Notes: generated from the sequence alone by a model not told the origin. Positions 10,305 to 24,333 are shown, counted from the stretch's first letter. The stretch: DNA of 64,000 bases from Citrobacter sp. wls619 (GCF_005281345.1 NZ_SZXJ01000005.1:51589-115588); one strand, 5' to 3'. Numbers and translations: made by a program.

Positions 10305-10336
10305 AGGATAAAAAAAGGTGCGCCAGGAGACGCACC
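10305..10336 (-). terminator. Terminator of the malK-lamB-malM operon
   Basis: A GGTGCG / CGCACC stem lies at 10317-10336. On the minus strand it is followed by a run of six or more T. It sits 34 bases after the malM stop. Confidence 0.8.
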
Positions 10337-10369
10337 AGTTGTTGCAAAATCAACAATGTGGGGAGATGG

Positions 10370-11317
10370 TTACCCCTTGCCTTTTACACTGCTGATAAAG
10401 GTGGAACGGGCAGATTTGGATCCCAGACGTTCAGCTTCATCAAGCAGCTTCAGCGCTTTATCAACATCACCTTTCGCCACGGCATCCTTAATCGCCTGGT
10501 TAAAATAGTTCTCAGTGTCATTCAGCACCGGTTCACTTTTCTTCACGGGTTGCGGTGCCGGCGCGGCTACCGCGGCAGCCGGAGCCGCATAAGCCACCGC
10601 AGGCGCTGCGGTATTACCCACCGTCACCGGCCCCGGGCCAGAGGAACCAAATAACGGCCCAACCAGCACGCTGGAGGTGCTGTTAGTTTTCACCTGTAGT
10701 TTCACCAGGCCATCGGTAGTATGGCGAGCAATCGGGTCCGGAATATCCGGAACAGCGTTGCCCACGCCCTTGGCATACGCTTTCGCCGGGTCAAGCAGCG
10801 TGGTGGTCTGTTGGAGATCTTTATCAGTAGTAAAGACCAGAACATAAAGCTTTTGTTGTCCCAGTGCAGGCGTCAGACGCATCACCCCTTCCAGGCGATC
10901 CGCACTCATTACACCCGGTGCCTGGTAGGTAAAGTAACTGCTGGGGAAGAACGCAGATGGCGTCATGTTCTGATCAAGAATTAAAACGTTTGGCGCAAAT
11001 ACGCTGGTTTGTTTGTTAACTTCACTGCTCAGCGTCAGGGTCAGTTCACCAATGTTGGCCGGTACGCTATAGGCGGCAACCGGGCCGCTAATACCGGCAA
11101 TGTCCAGACGCTGTCCCGCTGTCGCCAACGGGGTTGACTGGGTTTTCGATTGGTCGACTGGCGTCCAGGTCAGCTGTTGCAATGCAGCCGTCGGAATCGA
11201 CGGTGCAGCGGCGGTGTCCTGCGGAACGATATTCACATCGGCCAGGCTGATTCCAGGAACGCTGGCAAATAACCCTGCCGATAAACAAAGGGCAACGAGA
11301 CTTTTCTTCATTTTCAT
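10370..11317 (-). CDS. malM: Periplasmic maltose-regulon protein MalM
   Basis: A 315-residue secreted protein of the maltose regulon, periplasmic in E. coli, whose molecular role is still unclear. A signal peptide covers about residues 1-26 (MKMKKSLVALCLSAG... ending SLA/DV). The central domain has VSVPANIGELTL-type sheets, and an Ala/Pro-rich linker near residues 235-260 is longer than in E. coli (306 residues). The start at 11317 is preceded by GAGGTGATAACA. Last gene of malK-lamB-malM, separated from lamB by a hairpin. Confidence 0.93.
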   Translation of the reverse strand: MKMKKSLVALCLSAGLFASVPGISLADVNIVPQDTAAAPSIPTAALQQLTWTPVDQSKTQSTPLATAGQRLDIAGISGPVAAYSVPANIGELTLTLSSEVNKQTSVFAPNVLILDQNMTPSAFFPSSYFTYQAPGVMSADRLEGVMRLTPALGQQKLYVLVFTTDKDLQQTTTLLDPAKAYAKGVGNAVPDIPDPIARHTTDGLVKLQVKTNSTSSVLVGPLFGSSGPGPVTVGNTAAPAVAYAAPAAAVAAPAPQPVKKSEPVLNDTENYFNQAIKDAVAKGDVDKALKLLDEAERLGSKSARSTFISSVKGKG

Positions 11318-11381
11318 TGTTATCACCTCAGATAGCATGGGTTCAGCGGTGGCCAGGCAATAGCGCGCTAAACCGTAAGTA

Positions 11382-11401
11382 AGAGGGGCTTACGCCCCTC
11401 T
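11382..11401 (-). terminator. lamB-malM intergenic hairpin
   Basis: A perfect 8-bp stem AGAGGGGC / GCCCCTCT with a 4-base loop lies between lamB and malM and has no long T-run. It is more likely an mRNA-stabilising or attenuating hairpin that keeps malM below lamB than a full terminator. Confidence 0.6.
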
Positions 11402-11430
11402 TTAGGTCATTACGTCAGGTTAATGCTGGA

Positions 11431-12816
<1,386 letters not shown>

Positions 12817-12877
12817 TTAAACGCTGCCACCTTCTGCAACTACGAATGGTTTTGCGTTTCGTTTTTTTATGGGGACC

Positions 12878-13987
12878 TTAAACGCCCGGCTCCTGATGCA
12901 ACCGACGACATGCAGTGCCATCCTCACGGAACAGATGGCAACGCTCTGGCGGCAGGCCGATAGCGAATGTGGCACCCTCTTCTACCAACACCACGTCGTT
13001 CTGGCGGTAAACCAGGTTCTGACGGATGGCGGGGATCTGGATATGGATTTGTGTTTCGTGACCCAACTGCTCGACTACCTGTACTTCACCTTCGAGGGTG
13101 ACATCAGCAATATCACTGGGCAGCAGATGTTCCGGGCGGATACCTAAAGACATATTGGCGCCGACCTGCACTGCGCGGCTTTCCACTGGTAGCCATATTT
13201 GCTGGCGGTTAGGCAGCTCAACCTGAACCTGATCGATCGCCGTTGCCGTCACTTTCACCGGCAGGAAGTTCATCTTTGGCGAACCAATAAACCCGGCAAC
13301 AAAGCGGTCAGCCGGGTAGTGGTACAGCTCGAGGGGTTTACCGACCTGCGCAACGCGGCCGGCATCCAGCACCACAATTTTGTCGGCCAGGGTCATCGCT
13401 TCGACCTGATCGTGGGTGACGTAAATCATCGTGCGACCAAGACGCTTATGCAGGCGGGAGATTTCAATGCGCATCTGGACGCGCAGTGCGGCATCGAGGT
13501 TTGACAGCGGTTCGTCCAACAGAAAGACACGCGGCTCTGCAACCAACGTACGGCCAATCGCCACACGCTGACGTTGTCCACCGGAGAGCGCTTTGGGTTT
13601 GCGCTCCAGCAGATGGGCCAGTTGCAGCACTTCCGCGACCTGATTAACACGCTGGTTCATCACCTCTTTTTTCGCACCAGCGAGTTTGAGGCCGAATGAC
13701 ATGTTTTCAGCGACGGACAAATGGGGATACAGCGCATAGGACTGGAAGACCATCCCCACACCACGTTCAGCGGGTGGAATGTCGTTCATCCGGGTCTCCC
13801 CGATAAACAAATCACCACTGGTAATGGTTTCAAGTCCGGCGATCATACGCAGCAAGGTTGACTTACCACAGCCTGACGGTCCGACAAACACCACGAATTC
13901 CCCTTCGTGAATGTCGAGATTGATATCTTTCGATACCACCACGTCACCCCAGGCTTTCGTTACATTTCGCAGCTGTACGCTCGCCAT
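12878..13987 (-). CDS. malK: Maltose ABC transporter ATPase MalK
   Basis: A 369-residue ATP-binding subunit of the maltose importer, which also holds MalT inactive when idle and binds EIIA-Glc for inducer exclusion. Walker [11 protein letters not shown]-loop [11 protein letters not shown], signature [12 protein letters not shown], Walker [13 protein letters not shown] and the H-loop VTHDQ are all intact. The C-terminal regulatory beta domain starts about residue 240. It is two residues shorter than E. coli MalK at ELPNRQQ. First gene of malK-lamB-malM, divergent from malE. Confidence 0.98.
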   Translation of the reverse strand: MASVQLRNVTKAWGDVVVSKDINLDIHEGEFVVFVGPSGCGKSTLLRMIAGLETITSGDLFIGETRMNDIPPAERGVGMVFQSYALYPHLSVAENMSFGLKLAGAKKEVMNQRVNQVAEVLQLAHLLERKPKALSGGQRQRVAIGRTLVAEPRVFLLDEPLSNLDAALRVQMRIEISRLHKRLGRTMIYVTHDQVEAMTLADKIVVLDAGRVAQVGKPLELYHYPADRFVAGFIGSPKMNFLPVKVTATAIDQVQVELPNRQQIWLPVESRAVQVGANMSLGIRPEHLLPSDIADVTLEGEVQVVEQLGHETQIHIQIPAIRQNLVYRQNDVVLVEEGATFAIGLPPERCHLFREDGTACRRLHQEPGV

Positions 13988-15539
<1,552 letters not shown>

Positions 15540-15554
15540 TGCTGTAGCACACGT

Positions 15555-15628
15555 GCCAGATGGCGGCATAAATGCCTTATCCGGCCTACAACTTACCGTA
15601 GGCCTGATAAGCGCAGCGCCATCAGGCA
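15555..15628. repeat. REP/BIME between malE and malF
   Basis: Two inverted REP units (GCCAGATGGCGGCA...CTTATCCGGCCTACA and TAGGCCTGATAAGCGCAGCGCCATCAGGC) form a long stem-loop. In E. coli the malE-malF REP is known to protect the malE part of the mRNA from 3' decay, giving more MalE than MalF. The same arrangement is kept here. Confidence 0.88.
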
Positions 15629-15670
15629 CGCTGACCAACAGGTTTTCATTGTTGTTGAGGATTGAACCCC

Positions 15671-17215
15671 ATGGATGTCATTAAAAAGAAACACTGGTGG
15701 CAAAGCGACACACTGAAATGGTCAGTGATGGGTCTGCTTGGGCTACTGGTCGGTTACCTTGTTGTTTTGATGTACGCTCAGGGGGAGTACCTGTTTGCCA
15801 TCATGACGCTGATTTTAAGCTCTGCAGGCCTGTATATTTTCGCTAACCGTAAAGCCTATGCCTGGCGTTATGTTTATCCTGGCGTCGCGGGGATGGGGCT
15901 GTTTGTTCTGTTTCCGTTGGTTTGCACCATCGCCATTGCCTTTACCAACTACAGCAGCACTAACCAGCTGACCTTTGAACGCGCTCAACAAGTCCTGATG
16001 GAGCGTTCATATCAGGCGGGCAAAACCTATAATTTCGGCTTGTATCCGGCGGGTGATGAGTGGCAACTGGCCCTTACCGACGGTGAAACAGGAAAAAATT
16101 ACGTTTCCGACGCCTTTAAATTTGGCGGCGAGCAGAAACTGCAACTGAAGGACGCAGATGCACTGCCAACTGGCGAACGCGCGACGCTGCGCATCATCAC
16201 CCAGAATCGTCAGGCGCTGACGCAGTTAACGGCCATTCTGCCGGATGACAGCAAAGTTATCATGAGTTCACTGCGTCAGTTCTCCGGCACGCAGCCGCTC
16301 TATACGCTCGCTGATGACGGCACGCTCACCAATAACCAGAGCGGCGTAAAATACCGCGCCAACAACGATGTTGGTTACTATCAGGCGATTAACGCTGACG
16401 GGAGCTGGGGTACAGAAAAACTCAGTCCAGGCTATACCGTCGCCATTGGGTGGGACAACTTCACCCGCGTCTTTACCGATGAAGGCATCCAGAAGCCGTT
16501 CTTCGCCATCTTTGTCTGGACGGTAGTCTTCTCGGTACTGACCGTTATTTTGACCGTTGCCGTAGGAATGGTGCTGGCCTGTCTGGTGCAATGGGAATCC
16601 CTGAAAGGTAAAGCGATTTACCGCGTCCTGCTGATCCTGCCCTATGCCGTGCCGTCGTTTATCTCGATTCTGATTTTCAAAGGATTGTTCAACCAAAGCT
16701 TTGGTGAAATCAACATGATGCTGAGCACACTGTTTGGCATCAAACCGGCCTGGTTCAGCGACCCGACCACCGCACGCTCGATGATTATTATCGTCAACAC
16801 CTGGCTGGGTTATCCGTACATGATGATCCTGTGCATGGGGCTGCTGAAGGCGATTCCTGATGACCTGTATGAAGCATCAGCAATGGATGGCGCAGGCCCG
16901 TTCCAGAACTTCTTTAAGATTACGCTTCCGCTGCTGATTAAGCCGCTAACGCCGCTGATGATTGCCAGCTTTGCCTTTAACTTTAACAACTTCGTGCTGA
17001 TTCAGCTGTTGACCAACGGGGGCCCGGATCGACTTGGCACCACCACGCCAGCCGGTTATACCGACCTGCTCGTGAGCTACACCTACCGTATCGCCTTTGA
17101 AGGCGGTGGCGGGCAGGACTTCGGTCTGGCGGCGGCGATTGCCACGCTGATCTTCCTGCTGGTAGGCGCACTGGCGATCGTGAACCTGAAAGCCACACGT
17201 ATGAAATTCGACTAA
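15671..17215 (+). CDS. malF: Maltose ABC transporter permease MalF
   Basis: A 514-residue inner-membrane permease subunit with eight membrane helices and the large periplasmic P2 domain (about residues 95-275) that contacts MalE. The EAA coupling motif [20 protein letters not shown], which docks on MalK, is present. The start at 15671 ([10 protein letters not shown]) has GAGG upstream and gives the E. coli length. malG follows 14 bases after the stop with its own AAGGAGGG. Confidence 0.97.
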   Translation: MDVIKKKHWWQSDTLKWSVMGLLGLLVGYLVVLMYAQGEYLFAIMTLILSSAGLYIFANRKAYAWRYVYPGVAGMGLFVLFPLVCTIAIAFTNYSSTNQLTFERAQQVLMERSYQAGKTYNFGLYPAGDEWQLALTDGETGKNYVSDAFKFGGEQKLQLKDADALPTGERATLRIITQNRQALTQLTAILPDDSKVIMSSLRQFSGTQPLYTLADDGTLTNNQSGVKYRANNDVGYYQAINADGSWGTEKLSPGYTVAIGWDNFTRVFTDEGIQKPFFAIFVWTVVFSVLTVILTVAVGMVLACLVQWESLKGKAIYRVLLILPYAVPSFISILIFKGLFNQSFGEINMMLSTLFGIKPAWFSDPTTARSMIIIVNTWLGYPYMMILCMGLLKAIPDDLYEASAMDGAGPFQNFFKITLPLLIKPLTPLMIASFAFNFNNFVLIQLLTNGGPDRLGTTTPAGYTDLLVSYTYRIAFEGGGGQDFGLAAAIATLIFLLVGALAIVNLKATRMKFD

Positions 17216-17229
17216 GGAGGGCACGGAAT

Positions 17230-18120
17230 ATGGCTATGGTACAACCTAAATCTCAGAAGCTCCGCCTTCTAATCACGCACTTAGGGCTACTGATTTTCAT
17301 TGCGGCGATCATGTTCCCGCTGCTGATGGTTATCGCCATCTCGCTGCGCGAAGGTAACTTTGCTACTGGCAGCCTGATCCCAGAAAACATCTCCTGGGAG
17401 CACTGGAAACTGGCGCTGGGCTTTAGCGTAGAGCACGCGGATGGCCGCGTGACCCCGCCGCCGTTCCCGGTGCTGTTATGGCTGTGGAACTCAGTGAAAG
17501 TGGCCACCATTACCGCGATCGGTATCGTGACGCTTTCCACCACCTGTGCTTATGCCTTTGCCCGCATGCGTTTCCCGGGCAAAGCAACGCTGCTGAAAGG
17601 GATGCTGATTTTCCAGATGTTCCCGGCGGTACTGTCTCTGGTGGCGTTATACGCGTTGTTTGACCGCCTGGGCCAGTACATTCCGTTTATCGGTCTCAAC
17701 ACCCACGGTGGCGTGATCTTCGCCTATCTTGGCGGTATCGCACTGCATGTGTGGACGATTAAAGGCTATTTCGAAACCATTGACGGTTCGCTGGAAGAAG
17801 CGGCCGCGCTGGATGGCGCAACGCCGTGGCAGGCATTCCGCCTGGTGCTGTTGCCGCTCTCGGTACCGATTCTGGCGGTCGTGTTTATTCTGTCGTTCAT
17901 TGCCGCAATCACTGAAGTCCCGGTCGCATCACTGCTGCTGCGTGATGTGAACAGCTACACCCTTGCGGTAGGTATGCAGCAGTACCTCAATCCACAGAAC
18001 TATTTGTGGGGCGACTTTGCCGCCGCAGCTGTACTTTCCGCCATTCCGATCACGCTGGTGTTCCTGCTGGCGCAACGCTGGCTGGTCAACGGCCTGACCG
18101 CGGGTGGTGTGAAAGGTTAA
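17230..18120 (+). CDS. malG: Maltose ABC transporter permease MalG
   Basis: A 296-residue six-helix permease that pairs with MalF. The EAA loop [21 protein letters not shown] is conserved, as is the C-terminal tail [13 protein letters not shown] that reaches into the MalK dimer. Last gene of malEFG; a terminator follows at 18213. Confidence 0.97.
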   Translation: MAMVQPKSQKLRLLITHLGLLIFIAAIMFPLLMVIAISLREGNFATGSLIPENISWEHWKLALGFSVEHADGRVTPPPFPVLLWLWNSVKVATITAIGIVTLSTTCAYAFARMRFPGKATLLKGMLIFQMFPAVLSLVALYALFDRLGQYIPFIGLNTHGGVIFAYLGGIALHVWTIKGYFETIDGSLEEAAALDGATPWQAFRLVLLPLSVPILAVVFILSFIAAITEVPVASLLLRDVNSYTLAVGMQQYLNPQNYLWGDFAAAAVLSAIPITLVFLLAQRWLVNGLTAGGVKG

Positions 18121-18455
18121 GTTTCATCAAAGTAGTTGTGTTACCCCGCCCGGCAACGGGCAATGCCACTGCAACCCTCAACTTATGTTATCCCAACCTG
18201 TGACTGTTATTCGGCGCTCTACGGAGCGCCCTTTTTTTATGTTATTTTGCATTGCCGTTATGATTATTTCCTTTCGTGCTCTCCATCACTGCAATTCAAT
18301 TCTCCGCCTGACTGGCAACATATTAAACAGAGCTAAGATCACAGAAAAGACAAAACGTAATTGCAATGTAAAAAATGATAATTGTCTTCCCTGCCTGTTA
18401 AATCCACCATCTCCAATACTGATAAAAAGAGCTGTATCGTCTAAGGCAGGTCTGA
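18121..18455. other. malG-xylE intergenic region
   Basis: A 335-base stretch without a gene. It holds the malEFG terminator at 18213-18238, then AT-rich DNA leading to xylE. A promoter for xylE is expected in the last 150 bases, but I cannot assign a convincing -35/-10 pair or a XylR site by eye. Confidence 0.5.
18213..18238 (+). terminator. Terminator of malEFG
   Basis: A GGCGCTC / GAGCGCC 7-bp stem with a TACG-type loop followed by TTTTTTT, 92 bases after the malG stop. Confidence 0.88.
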
Positions 18456-19931
18456 ATGAATACCCAATATAATTCCAGCTATATATTTTCGATTACGCTA
18501 GTTGCTACATTAGGAGGTTTATTATTTGGTTATGATACTGCGGTCATATCCGGTACGGTAGAGTCCTTAAATACCGTTTTTGTTGCCCCACAACACTTAA
18601 GTGAATCTGCCGCTAACTCGCTGCTAGGCTTCTGCGTTGCCAGTGCACTGATTGGTTGCATCATCGGCGGTGCGCTGGGCGGGTATTGCAGTAACCGCTT
18701 TGGTCGTCGGGATTCGCTGAAAATCGCCGCGCTGTTATTTTTTATTTCCGGCATCGGCTCCGCATGGCCGGAATTAGGTTTTACCACCATAAACCCCGAT
18801 AATGCTGTGCCTGTTTATCTGGCAGGATACGTCCCCGAATTCGTTATTTATCGCATCATCGGTGGTATTGGCGTAGGTTTAGCCTCAATGCTCTCACCTA
18901 TGTATATTGCTGAGCTGGCTCCGGCTCATATTCGTGGAAAACTGGTGTCATTTAACCAGTTCGCGATTATTTTTGGCCAGTTGCTGGTGTACTGCGTTAA
19001 CTATTTTATTGCCCGTTCTGGTGATGCCAACTGGCTGAATACCGATGGCTGGCGATATATGTTTGCCTCCGAAAGTATCCCCGCCCTGCTGTTTTTACTG
19101 CTGCTGTATACCGTACCAGAAAGCCCACGTTGGCTGATGGCGCGCGGCAGACATGAACAGGCAGAAGGTATTCTGCGCAAGATTATGGGTAGCACTCTCG
19201 CCACCCAGGCAATGCAGGAGATTAATCAGTCACTCGAGCATGGCCGTAAAACCGGTGGTCGTTTGTTGATGTTTGGTGCAGGCGTGATCGTCATCGGCGT
19301 GATGTTGTCCATCTTCCAGCAGTTTGTCGGTATTAACGTCGTGCTGTACTACGCGCCGGAAGTCTTCAAAACGCTTGGTGCCAGCACCGATGTGGCGCTA
19401 TTGCAGACCATTATTGTCGGCGTAATCAACCTGAGCTTCACCGTGCTGGCTATCATGACGGTAGACAAGTTTGGTCGCAAACCGCTGCAGATCATTGGCG
19501 CACTCGGCATGGCAATTGGGATGTTCAGTCTCGGTACCGCGTTTTATACCCAGGCTTCCGGCCTGGTGGCGCTGCTGTCGATGCTGTTTTATGTTGCGGC
19601 ATTCGCCATGTCCTGGGGACCGGTTTGTTGGGTGTTGCTGGCAGAAATCTTCCCGAACGCGATTCGCGGTAAAGCACTCGCCATTGCGGTCGCGGCCCAG
19701 TGGCTGGCGAACTACTTCGTCTCCTGGACCTTCCCGATGATGGACAAAAACTCCTGGCTGGTTTCCCATTTCCACAACGGTTTCTCCTACTGGATCTACG
19801 GTTGTATGGGCATCCTGGCGGCGCTGTTCATGTGGAAGTTCGTGCCGGAAACCAAAGGCAAAACACTGGAAGAACTTGAAGAACTGTGGGAACCCGCCGC
19901 AGAGAAAGCCAAGCCCGTCTCTGCACAATAA
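18456..19931 (+). CDS. xylE: D-xylose:H+ symporter XylE
   Basis: A 491-residue major-facilitator sugar/H+ symporter with twelve membrane helices, related to human GLUTs. Visible family motifs are GYDTAVISG in helix 1 with the proton-linked Asp, the NRFGRRDSLK and DKFGRKPLQ loops, VPESPRWLMARGR, QQFVGINVVLYYAPEV and PETKGKTLEEL. It lies between malG and psiE as in E. coli K-12. A strong terminator follows directly. Confidence 0.97.
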   Translation: MNTQYNSSYIFSITLVATLGGLLFGYDTAVISGTVESLNTVFVAPQHLSESAANSLLGFCVASALIGCIIGGALGGYCSNRFGRRDSLKIAALLFFISGIGSAWPELGFTTINPDNAVPVYLAGYVPEFVIYRIIGGIGVGLASMLSPMYIAELAPAHIRGKLVSFNQFAIIFGQLLVYCVNYFIARSGDANWLNTDGWRYMFASESIPALLFLLLLYTVPESPRWLMARGRHEQAEGILRKIMGSTLATQAMQEINQSLEHGRKTGGRLLMFGAGVIVIGVMLSIFQQFVGINVVLYYAPEVFKTLGASTDVALLQTIIVGVINLSFTVLAIMTVDKFGRKPLQIIGALGMAIGMFSLGTAFYTQASGLVALLSMLFYVAAFAMSWGPVCWVLLAEIFPNAIRGKALAIAVAAQWLANYFVSWTFPMMDKNSWLVSHFHNGFSYWIYGCMGILAALFMWKFVPETKGKTLEELEELWEPAAEKAKPVSAQ

Positions 19932-19941
19932 TCCTGACCTG

Positions 19942-19974
19942 CAACACGCCGCCCCAACGGCGTGTTGTTTTTTT
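19942..19974 (+). terminator. Terminator of xylE, overlapping the psiE stop
   Basis: A 10-bp perfect stem CAACACGCCG / CGGCGTGTTG with a CCCCAA loop is followed by seven T. The T-run runs into the reverse-complement stop codon of psiE (19973-19975), so the convergent genes share this spot. Confidence 0.92.
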
Positions 19975-20383
19975 ACTCTCGCTTCAACCGCTTCGAATTG
20001 CACAGCCACAGGGTGATCACCAGCAGCAGGATCGCCGCAGAATAGATCAGCACATCCATGGGGGCTTTATGATCGACAATGATCAACCGCACAATCGCCG
20101 TGATCCCGATATAGACAAAGTAGCGCAGCGGAAAGTGAAACCCTGACTGAAAGTACTTAACAATCAGCGCAATAAATTCAAAATACAGAAAGTAAACCAC
20201 CAGCCCTTCCACCAGCTCATATTTGCTGGTTTGTTCCGGCGCGAACAGCACATCAGCCAGATGCAGCGTTTCTTTCCCGAGGAATACGACCAGGATCAGG
20301 CCCAGACTCAGCAGCCCCAGATTCAACACGGTCTGCAAAATGGTGGCGATAAACTCCACGCGGGGACGAGATAGCGACGTCAT
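19973..20383 (-). CDS. psiE: Phosphate-starvation-inducible protein PsiE
   Basis: A 136-residue inner-membrane protein with four hydrophobic segments, the same length as E. coli PsiE. In E. coli it is induced on phosphate starvation by PhoB and by CRP; its biochemical role is not known. Conserved segments include [20 protein letters not shown] and [22 protein letters not shown]. It is convergent with xylE and has a Pho-box-like sequence upstream. Confidence 0.94.
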   Translation of the reverse strand: MTSLSRPRVEFIATILQTVLNLGLLSLGLILVVFLGKETLHLADVLFAPEQTSKYELVEGLVVYFLYFEFIALIVKYFQSGFHFPLRYFVYIGITAIVRLIIVDHKAPMDVLIYSAAILLLVITLWLCNSKRLKRE

Positions 20384-20419
20384 AACAGCACCTCTTACTC
20401 AGTGGCGAAGTTCCTGTAT

Positions 20420-20437
20420 AACGCAAAAATGTGACAG
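20420..20437 (-). promoter_or_regulatory. Possible Pho box upstream of psiE
   Basis: On the minus strand a CTGTCAC half-site is followed one helical turn later by a poor second half. This is only partly like the CTGTCAT-N4-CTGTCAT consensus. The position 37-54 bases upstream of psiE and the known PhoB control of psiE are the main support. Confidence 0.35.
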
Positions 20438-20480
20438 AGATCTATATTTTTTGTTTAGATTTTGTTCGCACAATGGTTCT

Positions 20481-20544
20481 TGCCGGATGGCGGCTTTGCC
20501 TTATCCGGCCTACCGTAGGCCCGGTAAGCGTAGCGCCACCGGGC
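20481..20544. repeat. REP/BIME between psiE and yjbH
   Basis: Inverted REP pair GCCGGATGGCGGC...CTTATCCGGCCTAC and GTAGGCCCGGTAAGCG...CGCCACCGGGC. It lies directly after the yjbH stop on the minus strand. Confidence 0.88.
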
Positions 20545-20558
20545 GATCAACATGCACA

Positions 20559-22655
20559 TCAACGGAAGTTCTCGCTCCTGTCACTGGTCATATCGTACAA
20601 ACCAAACTTACGTCCAAGCTGCTGACCACCATCACGCGTTAACGGTGTCCAGCCTATCGCCGCACGACTGCGGGTTGGACCAGAGGAGAAAAGATCCAGC
20701 GGCACGGAAACGTACACCCCTTTGGTGAAATCCCCCTCTCCGTACTCGTCCGGCGATGCATTCGTGATGGTCGCATAGCCGCCAACAACCACGCCGCTAT
20801 CGAAGCGTTTCGCCACTTCCAGCGTGCCGCCTTTATCACCCGCCAGATACTGCCCCACGCTGGCTTTCACCAGAACATCCTGAGCAAACGAAGGATTCCA
20901 GTATGCCGTCAAATGCCCGGTCTTCACGCTGTAGTCGGTGAACTTCATCATGTCCTGTGCGCTACGCCAGTCACGCTGTTTCACGTAGTTGGCATCAATG
21001 CCAAACGCCCAGTTGCTGTCCAGCGGACGATACAGCACTTCTGCCCCCGCTCCGCCGTACATGGTTTCCAGATAACCGCCGTAAACCTGTCCGTAGAATC
21101 CGTTACCGAGAGACTGGAAGTAATTGGCCTGCAGGTTATTCACGTAGACGTCGTTCTGTACATACTCACGCACATGGGTACGCACCCGCGGTAAATGCGA
21201 ATCCTGCGGTGGGTTAGTGTAGTTAAACTTGTCGTAGTTATTGGCAAGGTTGGCAAACAGGCTACCGGTGGTCAGCAGGTGATCCGTGACCCACAGATCC
21301 GCCGTTCCCATCACGCCCAGTTGATACATATAGAAGTTTTCCGGGCCACCCACCGACTGGTTAAGTACCGGATCGATGTGAAAATCGAAACGTGATTTGT
21401 CGATATACCAGCCCTGCTCGGTGGTTTTCGGCACCACAGGCTCAACGCGTTTTTGCGCCAGTTGGGTTTCATGGCCCAGCGGTTCGCCTTCCAGATGGCG
21501 CTTGAGGCTGGAAACCTCCGTTTCGGTCGTCACCTGCGGTAAGTTCAGGCGATTTTCCGTAATGCGGATCGTACGGATCCCGTCGGGGAGATCGTTCATC
21601 ACGATCCGGTTGGCGCGTTCGATCCCTTCACGCGAATCACGGTATTTCACCTGTTCACCCGTCACATACAGCGTATCGCCCTGCACCTGGATTTTAGGAT
21701 CCGCCAGCCCGGCATTGTATTTCAGCAGCGTTAGCTGATTCGCCACCACCGAATGTTGCAGGATGGCATCCTGCGGCTGCGGCTGATATTTCGGGCGGGC
21801 ATTGTCATTATACGCGGGTCGCAGATCGTTAAAGTTAGTCCGCAGCGTGAAGCCAAACATAACAGTGTTGCCGCGCTCGTAGCTGAGGTTAACGTCGGCC
21901 CAATCGGTGACGCGATAAATAGCGCCGACGTTAAACTTGCTCTTCTGATCCAGCTTACCCGCAAAATCCTGCTGATAATTATTACCTTCATACTCCAGCT
22001 TCAAACGCAGCGGCTGCCAAGGGGTGTGATATTCCACACCGCCAAACAACGATGCCGGACCATGGAACATCTGGCTTCCATCGATAGAACCCGCCTGTTT
22101 GTAGCTATTGTCGCGATAACAGAATTTATCGCTGTAGGAGCACAGCGGGTTGCTGACATTACCGCTGGTCCCAAGGTATCCCCAGCCGAGGCCAAGCGAG
22201 AAATCAAACGGTCCCCAGGCTTTACTCGCCACAATGTACTCCGCGTCAAACAGGCCCGTTCCACCAATATCGCGTGCGCCCACCGCCACCTGCGGCAGCC
22301 AGTAGCTCTCTTCCCACAACCGCAGTTTGAGATCAAAAGCTTTATCCTTGTAAGTCTGATCGCCAGAAAACGACGCCACGCTGCTGTATTGTTTGGTACG
22401 CACATCGGTGTAGCGCAGCGTGGTTTCCAGCCAGGGGAAAAGCTGCACCGACCCTGAGTAGTAACGGTACTGATCGTTATCGCGGTAGTTGAGGCTCATT
22501 TCGCCCTCACGCGCCATGCGTGCGGTTGGGGTTTGCAGCAACCCCACGCCGCCAAAATCGGACTGTGATGGTCCTATGGGCGCGGGCCAGGTTTCACCGT
22601 GGCAGGCAACGCTTACGCCCAGCGCCAGTAAGCTGAGCAGGTAAGTTTTTCTCAT
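20559..22655 (-). CDS. yjbH: YjbH outer-membrane exopolysaccharide protein
   Basis: A 698-residue YjbH-family protein, the last and largest product of yjbEFGH, an operon linked in E. coli to production of an extracellular polysaccharide under Rcs control. It has a signal peptide (about residues 1-20, ending [15 protein letters not shown]). The alternating strands in the N-terminal and C-terminal parts suggest an outer-membrane beta-barrel; the middle part (about 310-400) is periplasmic in character. Same length as E. coli. Its ATG overlaps the yjbG stop by one base, so translation is coupled. Confidence 0.93.
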   Translation of the reverse strand: MRKTYLLSLLALGVSVACHGETWPAPIGPSQSDFGGVGLLQTPTARMAREGEMSLNYRDNDQYRYYSGSVQLFPWLETTLRYTDVRTKQYSSVASFSGDQTYKDKAFDLKLRLWEESYWLPQVAVGARDIGGTGLFDAEYIVASKAWGPFDFSLGLGWGYLGTSGNVSNPLCSYSDKFCYRDNSYKQAGSIDGSQMFHGPASLFGGVEYHTPWQPLRLKLEYEGNNYQQDFAGKLDQKSKFNVGAIYRVTDWADVNLSYERGNTVMFGFTLRTNFNDLRPAYNDNARPKYQPQPQDAILQHSVVANQLTLLKYNAGLADPKIQVQGDTLYVTGEQVKYRDSREGIERANRIVMNDLPDGIRTIRITENRLNLPQVTTETEVSSLKRHLEGEPLGHETQLAQKRVEPVVPKTTEQGWYIDKSRFDFHIDPVLNQSVGGPENFYMYQLGVMGTADLWVTDHLLTTGSLFANLANNYDKFNYTNPPQDSHLPRVRTHVREYVQNDVYVNNLQANYFQSLGNGFYGQVYGGYLETMYGGAGAEVLYRPLDSNWAFGIDANYVKQRDWRSAQDMMKFTDYSVKTGHLTAYWNPSFAQDVLVKASVGQYLAGDKGGTLEVAKRFDSGVVVGGYATITNASPDEYGEGDFTKGVYVSVPLDLFSSGPTRSRAAIGWTPLTRDGGQQLGRKFGLYDMTSDRSENFR

Positions 22656-23392
22656 TATTCGGGTATCCGCTGGGTCAGGGTGCGAAGAATGTCGGCATTG
22701 ATTTCATCTGGGGCGCTGCTCCAGACAGCATCAGAGAGTCCAACAAAAATAATGCTGCCGGGCATCGGCTCAACGTGGCGTTTGTTCCAGTAAGCGACCG
22801 AAACTTTTTGCGTGCGTCCGTCGGGATAGATGACCCAGGCGTAGCTGCGATCTGCACCGCTGAGCCGACTTTGCCCATCGAGATAGCTGGCAACATCACG
22901 CCCGGGCATAAACGGTTGTTTACCTGGGCGGCTTAGCAGGCCAAACAGCGTGATATCAGTTGGCTGTGGACCGACCCACAGCGTGTAATGGCCCTGCAAC
23001 GGCGGGTTGCCTCGCTCGCTGACGCGCACCACATCCGGGTCAAGATTAATCATCTGTCTGCCGGTCACCTTCAGCGCCTGAATTTGCTGGCGTAATGCGT
23101 TGATAGACGCGGCATCGTCACCGCTTTCTTCAGCGCTCAGCGTCGCCAGGCGCGCCAGTAACGCCTGCTGCTGACGTTGCGCCTCCGTGGTTGCCCGCTC
23201 TTCGCTGATAACCGCGCCTGGCCACCAGCTATTGCTCAACAGCGGCTGTCCGACAAGATCGAGCAGATGTTCGGCCCCGGTCAGCGTTTTTGGCTCTGCG
23301 CTGGCGGAGGTAAAGACCTTAACGCTGCCCGCAGCAAAAACGGACGCTGTGCTCAGACTTAACAGCAGCGCCAGTACGGCTCGTTTGATCAT
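22655..23392 (-). CDS. yjbG: YjbG capsule-biosynthesis-like periplasmic protein
   Basis: A 245-residue secreted protein with a signal peptide about residues 1-20 ([20 protein letters not shown]) and a GfcC-like fold inferred from family membership. GfcC-type proteins act in group 4 capsule export. A basic and Gln-rich helix (residues 65-105) is followed by a beta-rich C-terminus. It overlaps yjbF by four bases (ATGA) and yjbH by one base, a tight operon. Confidence 0.92.
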   Translation of the reverse strand: MIKRAVLALLLSLSTASVFAAGSVKVFTSASAEPKTLTGAEHLLDLVGQPLLSNSWWPGAVISEERATTEAQRQQQALLARLATLSAEESGDDAASINALRQQIQALKVTGRQMINLDPDVVRVSERGNPPLQGHYTLWVGPQPTDITLFGLLSRPGKQPFMPGRDVASYLDGQSRLSGADRSYAWVIYPDGRTQKVSVAYWNKRHVEPMPGSIIFVGLSDAVWSSAPDEINADILRTLTQRIPE

Positions 23393-24027
23393 GATTTTGC
23401 CGCCTTAATCAGCGTGGTTTTCACCGGGAAGTAACGTGCGCCAAGATACTGTTCCGACTGGCGAATCTGCCCTTCACTGTCTATCCAGTAGCGGTTATGC
23501 CAGCGTGTTTGTTCGGTAGTTATCTCTTCATCGAGGAGCCGTACCGGCGTGTTATCGCTGCCGACTTTGATGGTGTCTGCGCCATCCCATTTGAAAACTG
23601 AGCGTGCGGTGGCATAGCGTACCTGCTGATGTTCAGTCCAGCCCATCGTACGGGTCCACGTTGCGCCATCGATTATTTGATTTGGTTTGATGAGCGGGTC
23701 TGCCGCCAGATTATTCATCTCGATCAGGTTGTCACCACCGAGCTGCGTTTTCACAATGCGCCCATGCTGCGTGACGAGAATGGCCCGATCCTGAGTCACC
23801 CATTTTTGCTGTCCGTTTTCTGCGAACGCGAGTACCACAAACAACTGGGGACCGCCGTTGAGTTGCATGTACTGGCTGGCGTAGGGCATGTTTTGGATTT
23901 CATCGTCCGTCATCTGTACGCCGGGAGTACCAAACACGCTCTCCCATAGCGAATGACCCAACCCTTCGGTGGTGGCTGAGCACGCCTGCAGTAACAGGCA
24001 AACCATTATGATCGCTGGTCGCTTCAC
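23389..24027 (-). CDS. yjbF: YjbF lipoprotein
   Basis: A 212-residue lipoprotein. The lipobox LLLQAC is at about residues 11-16, so it should be lipidated at Cys16. The family is related to GfcB of group 4 capsule operons. I chose the GTG start at 24027 (encoding MKRPAII), because GGAG lies 7 bases upstream and this gives the length known from E. coli; longer in-frame starts would put charged residues in front of the signal. Lies between yjbE and yjbG. Confidence 0.92.
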   Translation of the reverse strand: MKRPAIIMVCLLLQACSATTEGLGHSLWESVFGTPGVQMTDDEIQNMPYASQYMQLNGGPQLFVVLAFAENGQQKWVTQDRAILVTQHGRIVKTQLGGDNLIEMNNLAADPLIKPNQIIDGATWTRTMGWTEHQQVRYATARSVFKWDGADTIKVGSDNTPVRLLDEEITTEQTRWHNRYWIDSEGQIRQSEQYLGARYFPVKTTLIKAAKS

Positions 24028-24090
24028 GACGTTTCTCCGCAGCGGCAAAATAACCACACCGAAGTGTGGTTAGAATTAAACGTACCGGTA

Positions 24091-24333
24091 TTACTGGGTA
24101 CTGGTGGTTGTTGTTGTGGTGGTTCCGGTATTAGAGCCATCGCCACCACCGGTCGCCGCCAGGGCAACCCCCACCGCAGAACTTACGGTGCTCACGCTGG
24201 TTGCGGAGGAACTTCCTGCCGAAACCGACGCGGCAGCCGACCCTGCAGCCTCACCCACCTCAACGGGGGCGGCATAGACAGAAGTCGCCGCAAGCGCAGA
24301 TATAGCCCACAGGCCATACAGAACTTTTTTCAT
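24091..24333 (-). CDS. yjbE: YjbE small secreted Gly/Thr/Ser-rich protein
   Basis: An 80-residue protein with an N-terminal signal peptide ([14 protein letters not shown]... VYA/APVEVG). The mature part is only Ala, Ser, Gly, Val and Thr, ending in a run of seven Thr and STQ. This composition is like GfcA of group 4 capsule loci. Function is unknown. First gene of yjbEFGH, induced in E. coli by the Rcs phosphorelay and osmotic stress. Confidence 0.9.
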   Translation of the reverse strand: MKKVLYGLWAISALAATSVYAAPVEVGEAAGSAAASVSAGSSSATSVSTVSSAVGVALAATGGGDGSNTGTTTTTTTSTQ

